DNA of 64,000 bases from Roseococcus microcysteis (GTDB lineage: Bacteria > Pseudomonadota > Alphaproteobacteria > Acetobacterales > Acetobacteraceae), in contig NZ_CP061718.1 of the NCBI RefSeq assembly GCF_014764365.1, positions 682,001 through 746,000 on the forward strand. The letters run 5' to 3'. The notes under the pieces are model-generated. The model saw nothing but the letters and a program-made list of their open reading frames with translations, was not told where the DNA came from and did no database searches. Below are positions 28,420 to 37,832 of the stretch, one piece after another; positions within the stretch are counted from its first letter, which is position 1; every line of letters starts with the position of its first letter. A program made the translations under genes and the position numbers.

Positions 28420-28611
28420 TTTATCCTCCCCACACGCTTTTGTGGCGTTTCCGGCTGCGTCCCCAAAAGCGAATAGCTCCCTGACATGTTGAACTCTAAG
28501 TTTCGCTTCCTCTTGCGTAAAGAGTTTTTCCCGTTCAAGTTGCAGCCAAGGAAGATCAGGCGTTTCTTGGTCCGACAGCATGGTCGGCCATCGCCTTCGG
28601 GGAGTGCACGG
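28420..28611. promoter_or_regulatory. AT-richer divergent regulatory region of the polysaccharide locus
   Basis: This 192-bp gap between the two divergent glycosyltransferase genes is visibly richer in A/T than its surroundings (runs such as AATTTA, TTTTGT, CCAAAAGCG, GAGTTTTTC). It should carry both promoters. I cannot fix a single -35/-10 pair. Both strands stay open here in one frame each, so N-terminal extensions of the flanking genes remain possible but lack RBSs. Confidence 0.45.
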
Positions 28612-29946
28612 ATGGACCTGCCTCAGATCACGCCCCGGCGCACCCGGCTCGCCATCATCAGCACCTTCGACGAGCTTTGCGGCATCGCGGGCTACACCCG
28701 CGCGCTGGAGAAGCAGCTCTCACCGCACATGGACGTGACGGTGTTCGACCTCGACCAGTTTCTGCTGCGCAGCCCGCACCGGCGCGTGCGGCAGCAGGCG
28801 GACCGCCACATCCAGGAGATCGCGCGCGCCCTGCCCGCCTTTGACTTCGTGAACATCCAACTGGAATACGGCACGCTGGGCCTTACCGCGGAACGCATCC
28901 TGCGCCGGCTGGGCTGGCTGCTCGACGCCGCGCCGGCGGTCAGCATCACCTTCCACACCATGCTGGAGGTGAGCACCGGCCTGCGCTGGGCCGAAGCCGG
29001 CGCGGCACTGGCGCGGCTGCGGCCGCACCGCGCGGCGGCGGCGCTGGTGGGTGGGCTCCGCGACGACATTCTCGCCCGCCGCGCCTATGGGCTGCTGCGG
29101 CGCACGGAACGGCGCAAGACGCTGCGCCTCATCGCACACAACCGGCGGGATGCGCGGCTGCTGCGCGAGGTGATGGGCTTCCGCGACGTCTCCCATCACC
29201 CGCTCAGCTTCGTCAGCGCCAGCGAGAGCGAGACGGTCCGGGCCACCGCGCACCGGCATGACTTCCCGCAGCTGCGCCATTTGCCCGCGGATGCGAAGCT
29301 GATCGGCACCTTCGGCTTCCTCTCGCCCTACAAGGGGTTCGAGACGGCGGTGCGCGCGCTGCGCCTGCTGCCGCCCGACCACCACCTGCTGGTCTTCGGC
29401 GGTGTGCACCCGCAGGCCATCAAGCGGTACGCCACCATTGACCCCTACCTGGACCAGATCCTGCGCGAGGGTCGGGTGGGGCGCTCCGTGCTCGACGTTC
29501 TGCGCGAGGAGGGCGCGGGCGGACTGCGGCTGGAAGCCGATGCCGCGCGCGTGATGGAGACGCATCCCGGCGATCTCGGCCCACGCATCCATTTCATGGG
29601 CGTGCTGGACGATGCCGGCTTCGCACGCGCCATGGCCATCTGCGACACCGTCGTCATGCCTTACCTGGAGGTGGGCCAGACCAGCAGCGGCGCCATCGCG
29701 CTGGCGCTCAACATGGGTTGCCGCGTGGTGGCCAGTCGCACACGGGCCTTCCTCCAGCTCGCGCGCTATTTCCCCGACGAGATCGAGTTCTTCGACATCG
29801 GCAACTACGCAGAACTCGCCCAGCGCGTGATGGCCGAGCCCGCGCGCGACCGGCGCGGCGTCGAGATGCCCTTCAACACCCGCACCAATGCCGAGATGTA
29901 TGTCCGCCTGCACGCAGCCCCCGCCGCGGCGCAGGCCGGGCGCTGA
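28612..29946 (+). CDS. GT4-like glycosyltransferase
   Basis: A 444-residue protein of GT-B type: N-terminal LAIISTFDELCGIAGYTRAL, NIQLEYGTLGL, then the donor half with LIGTFGFLSPYKGFETAVRAL and VVMPYLEVGQTSSGAIALAL. The GIAGYTR segment is the nucleotide-sugar loop expected for GT4 enzymes. GGGGAG lies 7 bases before ATG 28612; an in-frame ATG at 28486 has no clear RBS. It probably adds a sugar to the exported polysaccharide and starts the plus-strand operon of the locus. Confidence 0.78.
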   Translation: MDLPQITPRRTRLAIISTFDELCGIAGYTRALEKQLSPHMDVTVFDLDQFLLRSPHRRVRQQADRHIQEIARALPAFDFVNIQLEYGTLGLTAERILRRLGWLLDAAPAVSITFHTMLEVSTGLRWAEAGAALARLRPHRAAAALVGGLRDDILARRAYGLLRRTERRKTLRLIAHNRRDARLLREVMGFRDVSHHPLSFVSASESETVRATAHRHDFPQLRHLPADAKLIGTFGFLSPYKGFETAVRALRLLPPDHHLLVFGGVHPQAIKRYATIDPYLDQILREGRVGRSVLDVLREEGAGGLRLEADAARVMETHPGDLGPRIHFMGVLDDAGFARAMAICDTVVMPYLEVGQTSSGAIALALNMGCRVVASRTRAFLQLARYFPDEIEFFDIGNYAELAQRVMAEPARDRRGVEMPFNTRTNAEMYVRLHAAPAAAQAGR

Positions 29947-29962
29947 GCCGGAGCCGCAGCCC

Positions 29963-30934
29963 ATGGCCGACGACGCGAGCGCGCCCCTCGCCGCCCTCCC
30001 TCCGCTGCCCCATGAGCTGGCGCAGCATTGGCGGGACCTGCTGGGCACCGAGCCCCCCCGGGATCTCGCTTCGCTGGTCGAGGCGCTGCCGGAGGCCCTC
30101 ACACTCGCCACCCCGGTGCTGCCGCCCACCCTGCGCGAGGAGCTGGCGCGCCACCACGCCTATCTCCTGGCGCACGAGGCCTTCCAGGCCCATGCGCGGG
30201 GGACGTCGCTGCCCGACACGCCAGGCGTGCTGGCGGACTTCCTGCGCAACACCGCCTCCGTCCTGCGCGACGCCGCGGCGTTGACCGGCCCTGCGCTGCG
30301 GGCCGGCGTTCCTCCCTCGGTGCTGGCCCTCATCGAGGCCGCGGAGAGTCAGCTGGAAGGCTGGTGCTACCGCGAGAAATCCCTCTTCATCGCGCGGCTG
30401 GTGCTGGAGGAACGGCCCCTCGTCTGCGTCGAGGTGGGCGTCTATGGCGGGCGCTCCCTCATCCCTTGCGCCGCGGCACTGCGGCATCTGGGCCAGGGGC
30501 GAATCTGGGGCGTGGAGGGCTGGTCCGGCACGCTCGCGGTGCGCGACCGCGGCACGAAGGACAATGACGACTGGTGGGCCGGCCTCGATTTCGCGCCGAT
30601 CAAGCGCGGCTTCCTGCGGTTCCTGGCCGAGCACGACCTGGTGCGCGAGGTGGGCATCCTGGAAGCGCCCTCGACCGAGGTGGCGACGCTCTTTCCCAGC
30701 ATCGACTACCTGCACATCGATGGCTCCCACGCGCGGCTCGCCGCCGCCGAGGATGTGCTGCGCTATGGGCGCCGCGTGCGGCCGGGCGGCATCATCCTGT
30801 TCGACGACGCGCAATGGAAGACCACCACCGCCGCCCGAGAGCTGCTGGATGAGATGGCCGAATGCGTGGACCTCCTCCACCAGCCCGAGGCGCCCGGCAA
30901 CATCTGTGCCGTGTATCGCCGCCATGCCCGCTGA
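29963..30934 (+). CDS. Class I SAM-dependent methyltransferase (Methyltransf_24-like)
   Basis: A 323-residue protein. The first roughly 130 residues are helical with no family I recognise. The rest is a Rossmann methyltransferase of the cephalosporin-hydroxylase / Methyltransf_24 group: motif I VCVEVGVYGGRSLIP, a GVEGWSG acidic loop, YLHIDGSHARLAAAEDV with the metal-type aspartate, and GGIILFDDAQW. It starts 16 bases after the glycosyltransferase gene. It probably methylates a sugar of the polysaccharide. Confidence 0.75.
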   Translation: MADDASAPLAALPPLPHELAQHWRDLLGTEPPRDLASLVEALPEALTLATPVLPPTLREELARHHAYLLAHEAFQAHARGTSLPDTPGVLADFLRNTASVLRDAAALTGPALRAGVPPSVLALIEAAESQLEGWCYREKSLFIARLVLEERPLVCVEVGVYGGRSLIPCAAALRHLGQGRIWGVEGWSGTLAVRDRGTKDNDDWWAGLDFAPIKRGFLRFLAEHDLVREVGILEAPSTEVATLFPSIDYLHIDGSHARLAAAEDVLRYGRRVRPGGIILFDDAQWKTTTAARELLDEMAECVDLLHQPEAPGNICAVYRRHAR

Positions 30935-30984
30935 TGCCCCTACCTCTCGTCCCGCGCCCGCTGCGCGCGTGAAAGGCTGAATCC

Positions 30985-32481
30985 ATGGAACATCCCCTTC
31001 CCGAAGGCGTGCCGGAGGCCATCGCCGCCCGCTTCCTGGTCCGGCATGACGACGTCTTCCTGCTGAGCGGCCCGGAAGTGAGCGCGAGCGGCCTCGACCT
31101 CACGGGTGTCACGCATGAGCCGGGCTGCCACCCGCTGCTGATGGAACTCGCCTGGAACGGGCTGGGCGAGGAGGAGCGTCCCTCGGCCAGCGTCACCTTC
31201 CACGCGATCTCGGCCGCGCGGCGTGCGCGGGGGGATGTGGTGGACCTCTCCATCACGCTGCGCCGGACGGGGACGGCCGCGAAGAACGGCCATCTCATCC
31301 TGCGCCTGCCCTTCCTGCCCGAGGCGGTGGAGGACCCGCGCTTCGGCACCGTCGCCGCACTCTCGCTCAAATGCGGGCGCATCGCGGTGGTGGAGGGGCT
31401 GGCGCTGGGCATCGCCGAAGGGCAGGACTTCCTCTTCGCGGGCCATATGCCGGTGCGGGCCGTGAGCCACCTTTCCGTGGCCTCGCGCATCGCGGCCCGG
31501 CCGCAATCGCCTTCCTTGCAGCTGGTCGCGGTGATCAAGCCCTTCGAGGGCGAGGTCACGCTGCGCTTCGCCCGCGGCTTCGCCGGGCAGGACTACGCCC
31601 CCTACAGCTTCAACCCCTATTACGAGAAGCTGGCGGCGCTGACCGGCCCGCCCGATCTCGGCCGGACGCGCGAGGCGCGGGCCGAATTCCTGCGCATGGC
31701 CGAGGCCGCCATGGCGCAGCATGACTACCGGGGCGGGCAATGCTTCCTCAAGCCCTGCTTCGTGGAGCGTGGGATGGACCCGCGCTTTCCCATGCTGATC
31801 GGCACGCCCAACTCGCTCTCCTGGTATGCGCAGAGCACCCAGCATCACGGCGGCTTCTATGTGACCGAGGGCTATGCGCGGCCGGGAGAGACCATCCTCG
31901 ACTGCGGCGCCCATGCGGGCGAGATCGCGATGCTCTTCGCCAAGACCACCGGCCCCAGCGGCCGCGTGATCGCCTTCGACCCCTTCCCGCAGAACTACCT
32001 GCAGGTGGAGGCCCAGGCCATCCTGAACGACACGCCCTGGCTCACCTCCACGCGCACCGGCGTGGGCGTGAAGCGCGAGACGGTGATGACCGAGCTGGAA
32101 GTGCAGATGACCAGCGGCAACAAGCCCATCAACCGCGCCGCCAGCGCCTTCCCGCTCGCGATCGAACCGCTGGACGACTACCTGGACGCGCGCCCCTCCT
32201 TCCTCAAGCTCGACGTGGAGGGCGCCGAGGCGGGCGCGCTGATGGGCGCGCAGCGGATGCTGCGCGAATGCCGGCCACGCATCTTCATCGAGGTCCACCC
32301 GCAATTCCTGCCGCAGTTCGGCCAGAGCGCGGCCGACCTCTTCGCCGCCATCCCACGCGACATCTACCACGTGCAGTACAACGTCCCTGGCGCCCCGCCA
32401 GGCTGGCACGATTACGGCCCCGAGGCGCCGGCACAGTTCGATGGCAAGCCGGGCGGCCTGGTGCGGGCCTTCCCCAGATGA
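30985..32481 (+). CDS. FkbM-family methyltransferase with a large N-terminal domain
   Basis: A 498-residue protein. Residues about 300-470 are an FkbM methyltransferase: ETILDCGAHAGEIAMLFAK (SAM motif I), VIAFDPFPQNYLQVE, the SFLKLDVEGAEAGAL motif and RIFIEVHP. The first roughly 290 residues are not recognised; they look largely beta-rich (residues 20-200) with a conserved-looking region around CFLKPCFVERGMDPR. FkbM enzymes in sugar loci O-methylate glycans. Gap of 50 bases to the upstream gene, 10 bases to the next. Confidence 0.8.
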   Translation: MEHPLPEGVPEAIAARFLVRHDDVFLLSGPEVSASGLDLTGVTHEPGCHPLLMELAWNGLGEEERPSASVTFHAISAARRARGDVVDLSITLRRTGTAAKNGHLILRLPFLPEAVEDPRFGTVAALSLKCGRIAVVEGLALGIAEGQDFLFAGHMPVRAVSHLSVASRIAARPQSPSLQLVAVIKPFEGEVTLRFARGFAGQDYAPYSFNPYYEKLAALTGPPDLGRTREARAEFLRMAEAAMAQHDYRGGQCFLKPCFVERGMDPRFPMLIGTPNSLSWYAQSTQHHGGFYVTEGYARPGETILDCGAHAGEIAMLFAKTTGPSGRVIAFDPFPQNYLQVEAQAILNDTPWLTSTRTGVGVKRETVMTELEVQMTSGNKPINRAASAFPLAIEPLDDYLDARPSFLKLDVEGAEAGALMGAQRMLRECRPRIFIEVHPQFLPQFGQSAADLFAAIPRDIYHVQYNVPGAPPGWHDYGPEAPAQFDGKPGGLVRAFPR

Positions 32482-32491
32482 GACCCCCCGT

Positions 32492-34114
32492 GTGATCCGC
32501 GACGGCACCGGCCAGGAAGACCCTGCGGCACTCGCATCCCTGGTGCGGGAGGACCGCGCTGACGAGGCGCGCGCGCGCATCGCGGCGGCGATGGCGCGGG
32601 GCGAGGATGGACCCGCCCTGCGTCTTGCCGCGCTGCTGCTGGGCGCGGCCGCGCCGCGGGGCGAGGCCTGGACGCCTGAGGCGCTGGCGCCCCTGCTGCG
32701 TGCCCCCTTCCCGGCCGAACCCGCCGGACGGCTGGCCGGTGCCCTCGATCGCATGGCGGAGGCCCCAGGCGCGGAGTTCCCGCGCATCGAAGCCGCCTGC
32801 CTGCTGCTCCAGGCCGAAGAGCCGCATTGGGCCGAGCAGGCCATGCTGCCGCTCTGGCCTGAAGCCGGCACCGGGCCGCTTTTCGCCCGCGTGCTGAGCG
32901 GCATCTGGTCCGTGCTGGGCCGGCAGCGCCTGGCCATTGAGGCGGCGGAGGCGGCGGTGCGCCTCGACCCGCGCGCCGAGGAATATCTCATCCACCTGGC
33001 CGGGCTGCGCCTGCAACAGGGGGCACCCGGCGCGGCGCTGCTGGCGGCGGGGCGCGCCATCGGCCTGGCACCGGAGCATGCCGTGGCCTGGCGCATGGCC
33101 TCCGCCGCGCATCTGGCGCTGGGCCAGGTGGAGGAGGCCATCGCCGCCAGCCGCCGCGCCGCCTCCCTCTCGGCCGACCAGGTGGGTTTCGCGGAGGAGG
33201 TGCTGGTCTCCAGCGGCGCCGAGGCGCTCAACCGCGAACACGCGCCGCCGCCCGTCCACATCGAGGCGCCACGCCGCGAGACGCCCGCCTGGGCCCGCCT
33301 GCCCGCCAGCCTGCCGCCACGGCCCCGCGTCGCATGGGGCCCGCTGCTGCGCACGCGCGCGCGCATCGTGGACGCGCTGATGCTGCGCGAGGCGCGCACG
33401 CAATTCACCCATAGCCGGCTGGGCTATGCCTGGTCCCTGTTCGAGCCCATCACCCACGTCTTCATCCTGTTCGTCGCCATCGGCCTCATGGGCGGGAGCC
33501 GGGCGCCGATCGGCGACAGCCTGCCCGTCTTCTACATGACGGGCGTTCTGCCCTACCTCTTCTTCTGCCATGTGACCGAACGCGGCATGCACATGGCGCG
33601 CGACAGCCGGGTGCTGCTCTCGGTGCCGGTGGTGACACTGGGCGACATCGCGGCCGCGCGCCTGCTGCTGCGCGCGGCCACCGATGTGGTGGTCTTCCTC
33701 GTGACGCTCACGGCCTTCATCGCCATGGGCTTCGCGCGCCTGCCGGATGATCCGCTCTCGCTGCTCGCGGCCTATGTGGTGCTGTTCCTGCTGGCCAGCG
33801 GGATCGCGCTGGCGAACATGGTGCTGAGCGAGTTGAGCGAGCTGCCTGAACGGATCTGGACCGTCTCGCTGCGCGGCCTCTATTTCGTCTCGGGCATCTT
33901 CTACCATCCGAACATGATGCCGGCCGGCATCCGCGAATGGGCGCTGTGGAACCCGCTGCTCCACGCGCTGGAATGGGTGCGGCAGGCCTATTATCCGCTC
34001 TATGTCTCGCCCTATCTCGACACCGGCTACCTGCTGCGCTGGTCGCTGGCGTCCATGCTGCTGGGCGGGCTGCTGGTGGCGGCCTTCCACCGACGGCTGC
34101 GGGGGGCGACATGA
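32492..34114 (+). CDS. Polysaccharide ABC exporter permease (KpsM type) with N-terminal TPR-like region
   Basis: A 540-residue protein from GTG 32492. Residues about 130-235 form TPR-like helix pairs (RLAIEAAEAAVRLDP, AALLAAGRAIGLAPEHAVAW, VEEAIAASRRAASLS). From about 285 it is an ABC-2 permease with MLREARTQFTHSRLGYAWSL, the amphipathic entry segment of KpsM/Wzm proteins, and about six membrane helices. KpsM-type permeases are normally about 260 residues, so the TPR half is an added domain. It pairs with the KpsT-type ATPase that overlaps its stop by 4 bases. The GTG start is not supported by a strong RBS. Confidence 0.82.
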   Translation: MIRDGTGQEDPAALASLVREDRADEARARIAAAMARGEDGPALRLAALLLGAAAPRGEAWTPEALAPLLRAPFPAEPAGRLAGALDRMAEAPGAEFPRIEAACLLLQAEEPHWAEQAMLPLWPEAGTGPLFARVLSGIWSVLGRQRLAIEAAEAAVRLDPRAEEYLIHLAGLRLQQGAPGAALLAAGRAIGLAPEHAVAWRMASAAHLALGQVEEAIAASRRAASLSADQVGFAEEVLVSSGAEALNREHAPPPVHIEAPRRETPAWARLPASLPPRPRVAWGPLLRTRARIVDALMLREARTQFTHSRLGYAWSLFEPITHVFILFVAIGLMGGSRAPIGDSLPVFYMTGVLPYLFFCHVTERGMHMARDSRVLLSVPVVTLGDIAAARLLLRAATDVVVFLVTLTAFIAMGFARLPDDPLSLLAAYVVLFLLASGIALANMVLSELSELPERIWTVSLRGLYFVSGIFYHPNMMPAGIREWALWNPLLHALEWVRQAYYPLYVSPYLDTGYLLRWSLASMLLGGLLVAAFHRRLRGAT

Positions 34115-34779
34115 TCGTGCTGGACGGCGTCAGCAAGGCCTACCGGGCGCGCGACGGCAGCCGAAAGCCCATCCTGCGCGATGTCAGCATCGCCTTCCCG
34201 CCCGGACGCAATGTCGGCATCCTGGGCGGCAACGGGGCGGGCAAGTCCACCCTGCTGCGCCTGATCGCGGGCAGCGAGGCGCCCGATGCCGGGCGGATCG
34301 AGCGCCGCTGCCGCGTCTCCTTCAGCATGGGCTTCTCGGGCACCTTCCATGGCGGGCTGTCGGGGCGGGAGAACCTGCTCTTCCTCTCCCGCCTCTACGG
34401 GGCATCCCCGCGGGAGGTGCTGGATTTCGTGGCCGATTTCGCGGAACTCGGCCCTTGGCTCGACATGCCGATCGAGACCTACTCCTCCGGCATGGTGGCC
34501 AAGCTCGCCTTCGGGCTGTCGCTCGCCATCGATTTCGACGTCTATCTGGTGGACGAGATCACGGAGGTGGGCGATGCGCGCTTCCGCGCCAAATCCTCCC
34601 AGGCCTTCCGCGAGCGGCTGACGCGCTCCTCGCTCATTCTCGTCTCACACAGCAGCGCCACCATCCGCGCGCTGTGCGATTGCTGCGCCATTCTGGATGG
34701 CGGTTCCCTCACCCCCTATGACACGGTGGACGAGGCCATGGCCGCCTATGCGGCGTTGATGGGGGTCTCCCATGCTTGA
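34111..34779 (+). CDS. Polysaccharide ABC exporter ATPase (KpsT type)
   Basis: A 222-residue ATPase: Walker A LGGNGAGKST at about 38-47, signature YSSGMVAKLAF and Walker B FDVYLVDEITEVGD. The SFSMGFSGTFHGGLSGREN segment is typical of KpsT/RfbB-type polysaccharide exporters. Its length fits capsule-type KpsT, which lacks the C-terminal glycan-binding domain of Wzt. ATG 34111 overlaps the permease stop, and its stop overlaps the next start by 8 bases. Confidence 0.9.
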   Translation: MIVLDGVSKAYRARDGSRKPILRDVSIAFPPGRNVGILGGNGAGKSTLLRLIAGSEAPDAGRIERRCRVSFSMGFSGTFHGGLSGRENLLFLSRLYGASPREVLDFVADFAELGPWLDMPIETYSSGMVAKLAFGLSLAIDFDVYLVDEITEVGDARFRAKSSQAFRERLTRSSLILVSHSSATIRALCDCCAILDGGSLTPYDTVDEAMAAYAALMGVSHA

Positions 34780-35956
34780 GGAACGCGCACGCACCCCGGC
34801 CCGGCGCGAGGCGGCGGCACCGCCCGCGCCCGCGGCGCCACCGCCGCTCGCCGTGCCCTCCCTGGGGCGCCCCCGGAAGCGGGGCGGCACGCGCTGGTGG
34901 CTGCTGGCGGCGCTGGCGGGCTTCATGGCCTATGCCGCCTACCTCTTCCTCTGGGCGTCGGATGTCTATGTCAGCGAGGTCCGCTTCGCCGTGCGCCAGG
35001 CCGACCAGCCTAGGGTGCAGGGGGCCATGCCCATGATGGGCACGCCCATGCTCGCCACCGTCACCGAGAGCAATGCCGTGGTGCAGTTCCTCCGCAGCCA
35101 TGACGCCTTGCAGACGCTGGAGGAGCGGCTCGACCTGCGGCGGATGTTCGGCGCGCCCACCATTGATCCCCTGGCGCGGCTGCCGGCCGATGCCTCGCCC
35201 GAGCGGCTGCGGCGCTACCTCTCCAGCCAGCTTCGCCCCTATTTCGACCACACCAATGGCATCGTGGCGGTGGAGGCGCGCGCCTTCTCGGCCGAGGACG
35301 CCCTGGCCCTGGCCCAGGCCACCCGCGCGCTCGCCGAGGAGCTGGTGAACCGCATGTCGCTCGCCGCCCGGCGCGGCCTGCTGGACGCGGTGGAGGCGGA
35401 GGTGGCCGAGGCCGAGACCCGCCTCGCCCGCGCCCGCGACGCGCTGCGCCGGTTCCGTGAGGCCAACGAGATCCTGGACCCCCGCCGCACCGCCGAGGCG
35501 AGCGACGAGCTGCGCGCCCGGCTGGAGGCCGAGATCACGCAGGAACGTGCGCGCCTCACCCAGCTGCGCCGCTTCACCGCCGACAACGCGCCCGCCATCG
35601 TGCAGCTGCGCCAGCGCATCGCCGCGCTGGAGGGGCAATTGCGCGAGATCGCGCAGCGCACCACCGGCCAGAACGCCGAGGCGCTGGCCGGTGCGCTGCG
35701 CGGCTATGAGACGCTGGAGACCGAGTCCATGCTCGCCCTGCGATCCTATGAGGCCTTGCTGGGCTCGCTGGAGCGCGCGCGCAGCGATGCGAGCCGCCAG
35801 CAGCTCTATCTGGCCGAGGTGGTGCGGCCCACCCTGCCCCGCTCCGCCGCCTATCCGCGCCGGCTGGAGCATCTGGGCACGGCGGCCGCGCTCGCCCTGC
35901 TGGGCGCGCTGCTCGGCCTGCTGCTGGCCCGCACCGTCCGCGACCACATGCACTGA
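34772..35956 (+). CDS. KpsE/Wzz-type capsule export inner-membrane protein
   Basis: A 394-residue protein: proline/alanine-rich cytoplasmic N-terminus, a transmembrane helix at about 42-61, a long periplasmic part with coiled-coil stretches (VEAEVAEAETRLARARDAL, about 205-290), and a second membrane helix close to the C-terminus (AAALALLGALLGLLLA). This is the layout of KpsE/polysaccharide co-polymerase proteins, which link the inner-membrane exporter to the outer-membrane channel. No KpsD/Wza-type outer-membrane gene is seen in the window. Confidence 0.85.
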   Translation: MLEERARTPARREAAAPPAPAAPPPLAVPSLGRPRKRGGTRWWLLAALAGFMAYAAYLFLWASDVYVSEVRFAVRQADQPRVQGAMPMMGTPMLATVTESNAVVQFLRSHDALQTLEERLDLRRMFGAPTIDPLARLPADASPERLRRYLSSQLRPYFDHTNGIVAVEARAFSAEDALALAQATRALAEELVNRMSLAARRGLLDAVEAEVAEAETRLARARDALRRFREANEILDPRRTAEASDELRARLEAEITQERARLTQLRRFTADNAPAIVQLRQRIAALEGQLREIAQRTTGQNAEALAGALRGYETLETESMLALRSYEALLGSLERARSDASRQQLYLAEVVRPTLPRSAAYPRRLEHLGTAAALALLGALLGLLLARTVRDHMH

Positions 35957-35961
35957 CACCT

Positions 35962-37826
35962 GTGCAGACCCACAGCCCCACCTATCTGGCGCTGCTCAAC
36001 GAGGCCGCTGCCCATGCGGCGGGCCTGGCCGACCTTGAGCTGCCCCCGCACGAGATGGCGGGCTTCATGGCGGCGGCGCGCCTGGCGGATGCGCGGCTGC
36101 GCGAGGCCGGCGCGGAAGGCTTCGCCTCCGATCTCGCGCAGGCCAGCGCCAGGGTCGCGGCGGCCGGGGACGATGCCGCGGGCGAGGCGGCGCTGGGGGA
36201 CTGGCTGGCGCTGCTGGCGGCGCATCGGCCCCAACTGCCCGCGCCCCTGGTCTTCTATGGCTACCTGCCGCTGCGCCATGCGGTGGCCCGCCTCGCCGAG
36301 GCGCTGGGGGCGCCGGAGGCGACGCAGGGCCTGGCCGAGGCCCTGGTCGCGCTGGGACGCGCCCTGCCCGAGCTGGCGCAGGCGCCCCTGATCCTCCCGC
36401 ATCTCGACCACATCGCGTCCCATGGCGGGCCCGGGCGCGCGGAGATGCTGGACGGCGCCCTGCCCACCGCCCCGGCGCTGACCGTGGCGACCAGCCTCAG
36501 CCATGTGGCCTCCGTGCTGGAAGCGGGCCAGCCGGCCCCACCCGCCCCGCGCGAGGCCGGCGAGGCGGGGCTGCAGACCGGCGGCTTCCAGGCGGCCAAC
36601 GGCTTGGCCAGCCCCCGCTGGCAGCGCGTGCTGCACGCCCACATCATGAAATGCGCCGGCACCTCGCTGAACAGCTGGCTCGACACGCTGGCGGGCGACC
36701 AGCGGCGCTGGGACGGGTTGATGCAGAGCACCCTGCTTCGCACCCGCACCGTTTTCCTGTCCGCCGCCGTGGTACATGGGCACCGCAACCTGATCGCACA
36801 TGCCCCCCCGGCACGCTGCGACTGACCGTGCTGCGCGAACCGATGGCACGGCTTGTGTCCCATATCTCCGACTGGCGGCGGCTCGATGACGCGGACACGC
36901 GCCATGGGCCGGCCGACCTGCACGAAATGGTGAGCGATACCCGGCGCCTGCCGCTCAAGGACTTCCTCATGCGGCACAGGCGCGGCCCCTACCGGCATTA
37001 TGTGGACAACACGATGACGCGGATCCTCGCCTCCAGTCGGCTCGACAAGGCCTTCTGCGAGACGGCCGACCCCGCCTTGCTGCTGGGCGCCGCGCTGGCC
37101 TGCCTTGAGGAGGACATCGAGGTGGTGGGCCTCACCGAGGAGCTGGACCTGACGCGCAACGCCATCGCCGAACGCCTTGGCCTGCCGCCCGTCGCGGCTT
37201 TCCCCCGGCTGAACGACAGCGCCTCGGACCGCGTCCGGGCCATCGAGAGCGGCCCGGCCGCGCAGGAACTGGCGTCGCTGACCCGCTTCGACGCCCAGCT
37301 CCATGCCCGCGCCGTGGAGCTCTTCGATTCCCGCCACCGCGCCACCGCCCAGGCCTGGACGGACGAGGCCTTCGAGGCGCGCGACGCCGCCGCCACCACC
37401 GCCCTGCTGCGTGGTGACTTCGACGGCGAGGCGATGTGCTTCAGCGTGCGCGGCCCGCTCATCGGCCGCGGCTTCCACCCGCGCGACGGCGCGGGCACGC
37501 CCTTCCGGTCCCTGTGGTCCGGCCCCGGGCCCCGGCTGCTGCTCTACATGCCGGTGCCGCCCGGCATGCCGATCGAATTGCTGGTCTGGGTGCGCGGCTA
37601 TGGCGACCCGTCGCTGCGGGGGCGCCTCGCGGTGCTGGTGGATGGCGCACCCGCTCCGCACCTCTTCGAGCCATTGCGCGGCCATGCCGAGCGGCTGGTC
37701 ATTCCCTGCCGCCCGAGCCGTCCCTTCGTCCGGCTTGAGATCGACACGGGCGAGACCGTCCCGCATCCGGACGATCCACGCCCGCGCGGCATCGCCTTCG
37801 ACACCTATGGGTGGCGGACGGCCTGA
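35962..37826 (+). pseudogene. Sulfotransferase-family protein, frame-broken at a C7 run
   Basis: From GTG 35962 the frame runs to a stop at 36825 and contains the PAPS 5'-phosphosulfate loop HIMKCAGTSLNSW (about residues 227-239). The 3'-phosphate motif LREPMARLVSH and the rest continue in another frame to 37826. One extra C in the seven-C run 36803-36809 restores a single 621-residue protein. The N-terminal ~215 residues are helical and unrecognised. The C-terminal ~130 residues look like a beta-sandwich (FRSLWSGPGPRLLLYMPVPP) of the type attached to glycan-modifying enzymes. Without repair neither half has both PAPS motifs. It is probably a polysaccharide sulfotransferase. Confidence 0.72.
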
Positions 37827-37832
37827 CCGCCC

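Noticed and set aside
28486-28611. N-terminal extension of the plus-strand glycosyltransferase from ATG 28486
   Set aside because: The 42 extra residues are basic and not GT-like, the ATG has no RBS, and ATG 28612 has GGGGAG at good spacing.
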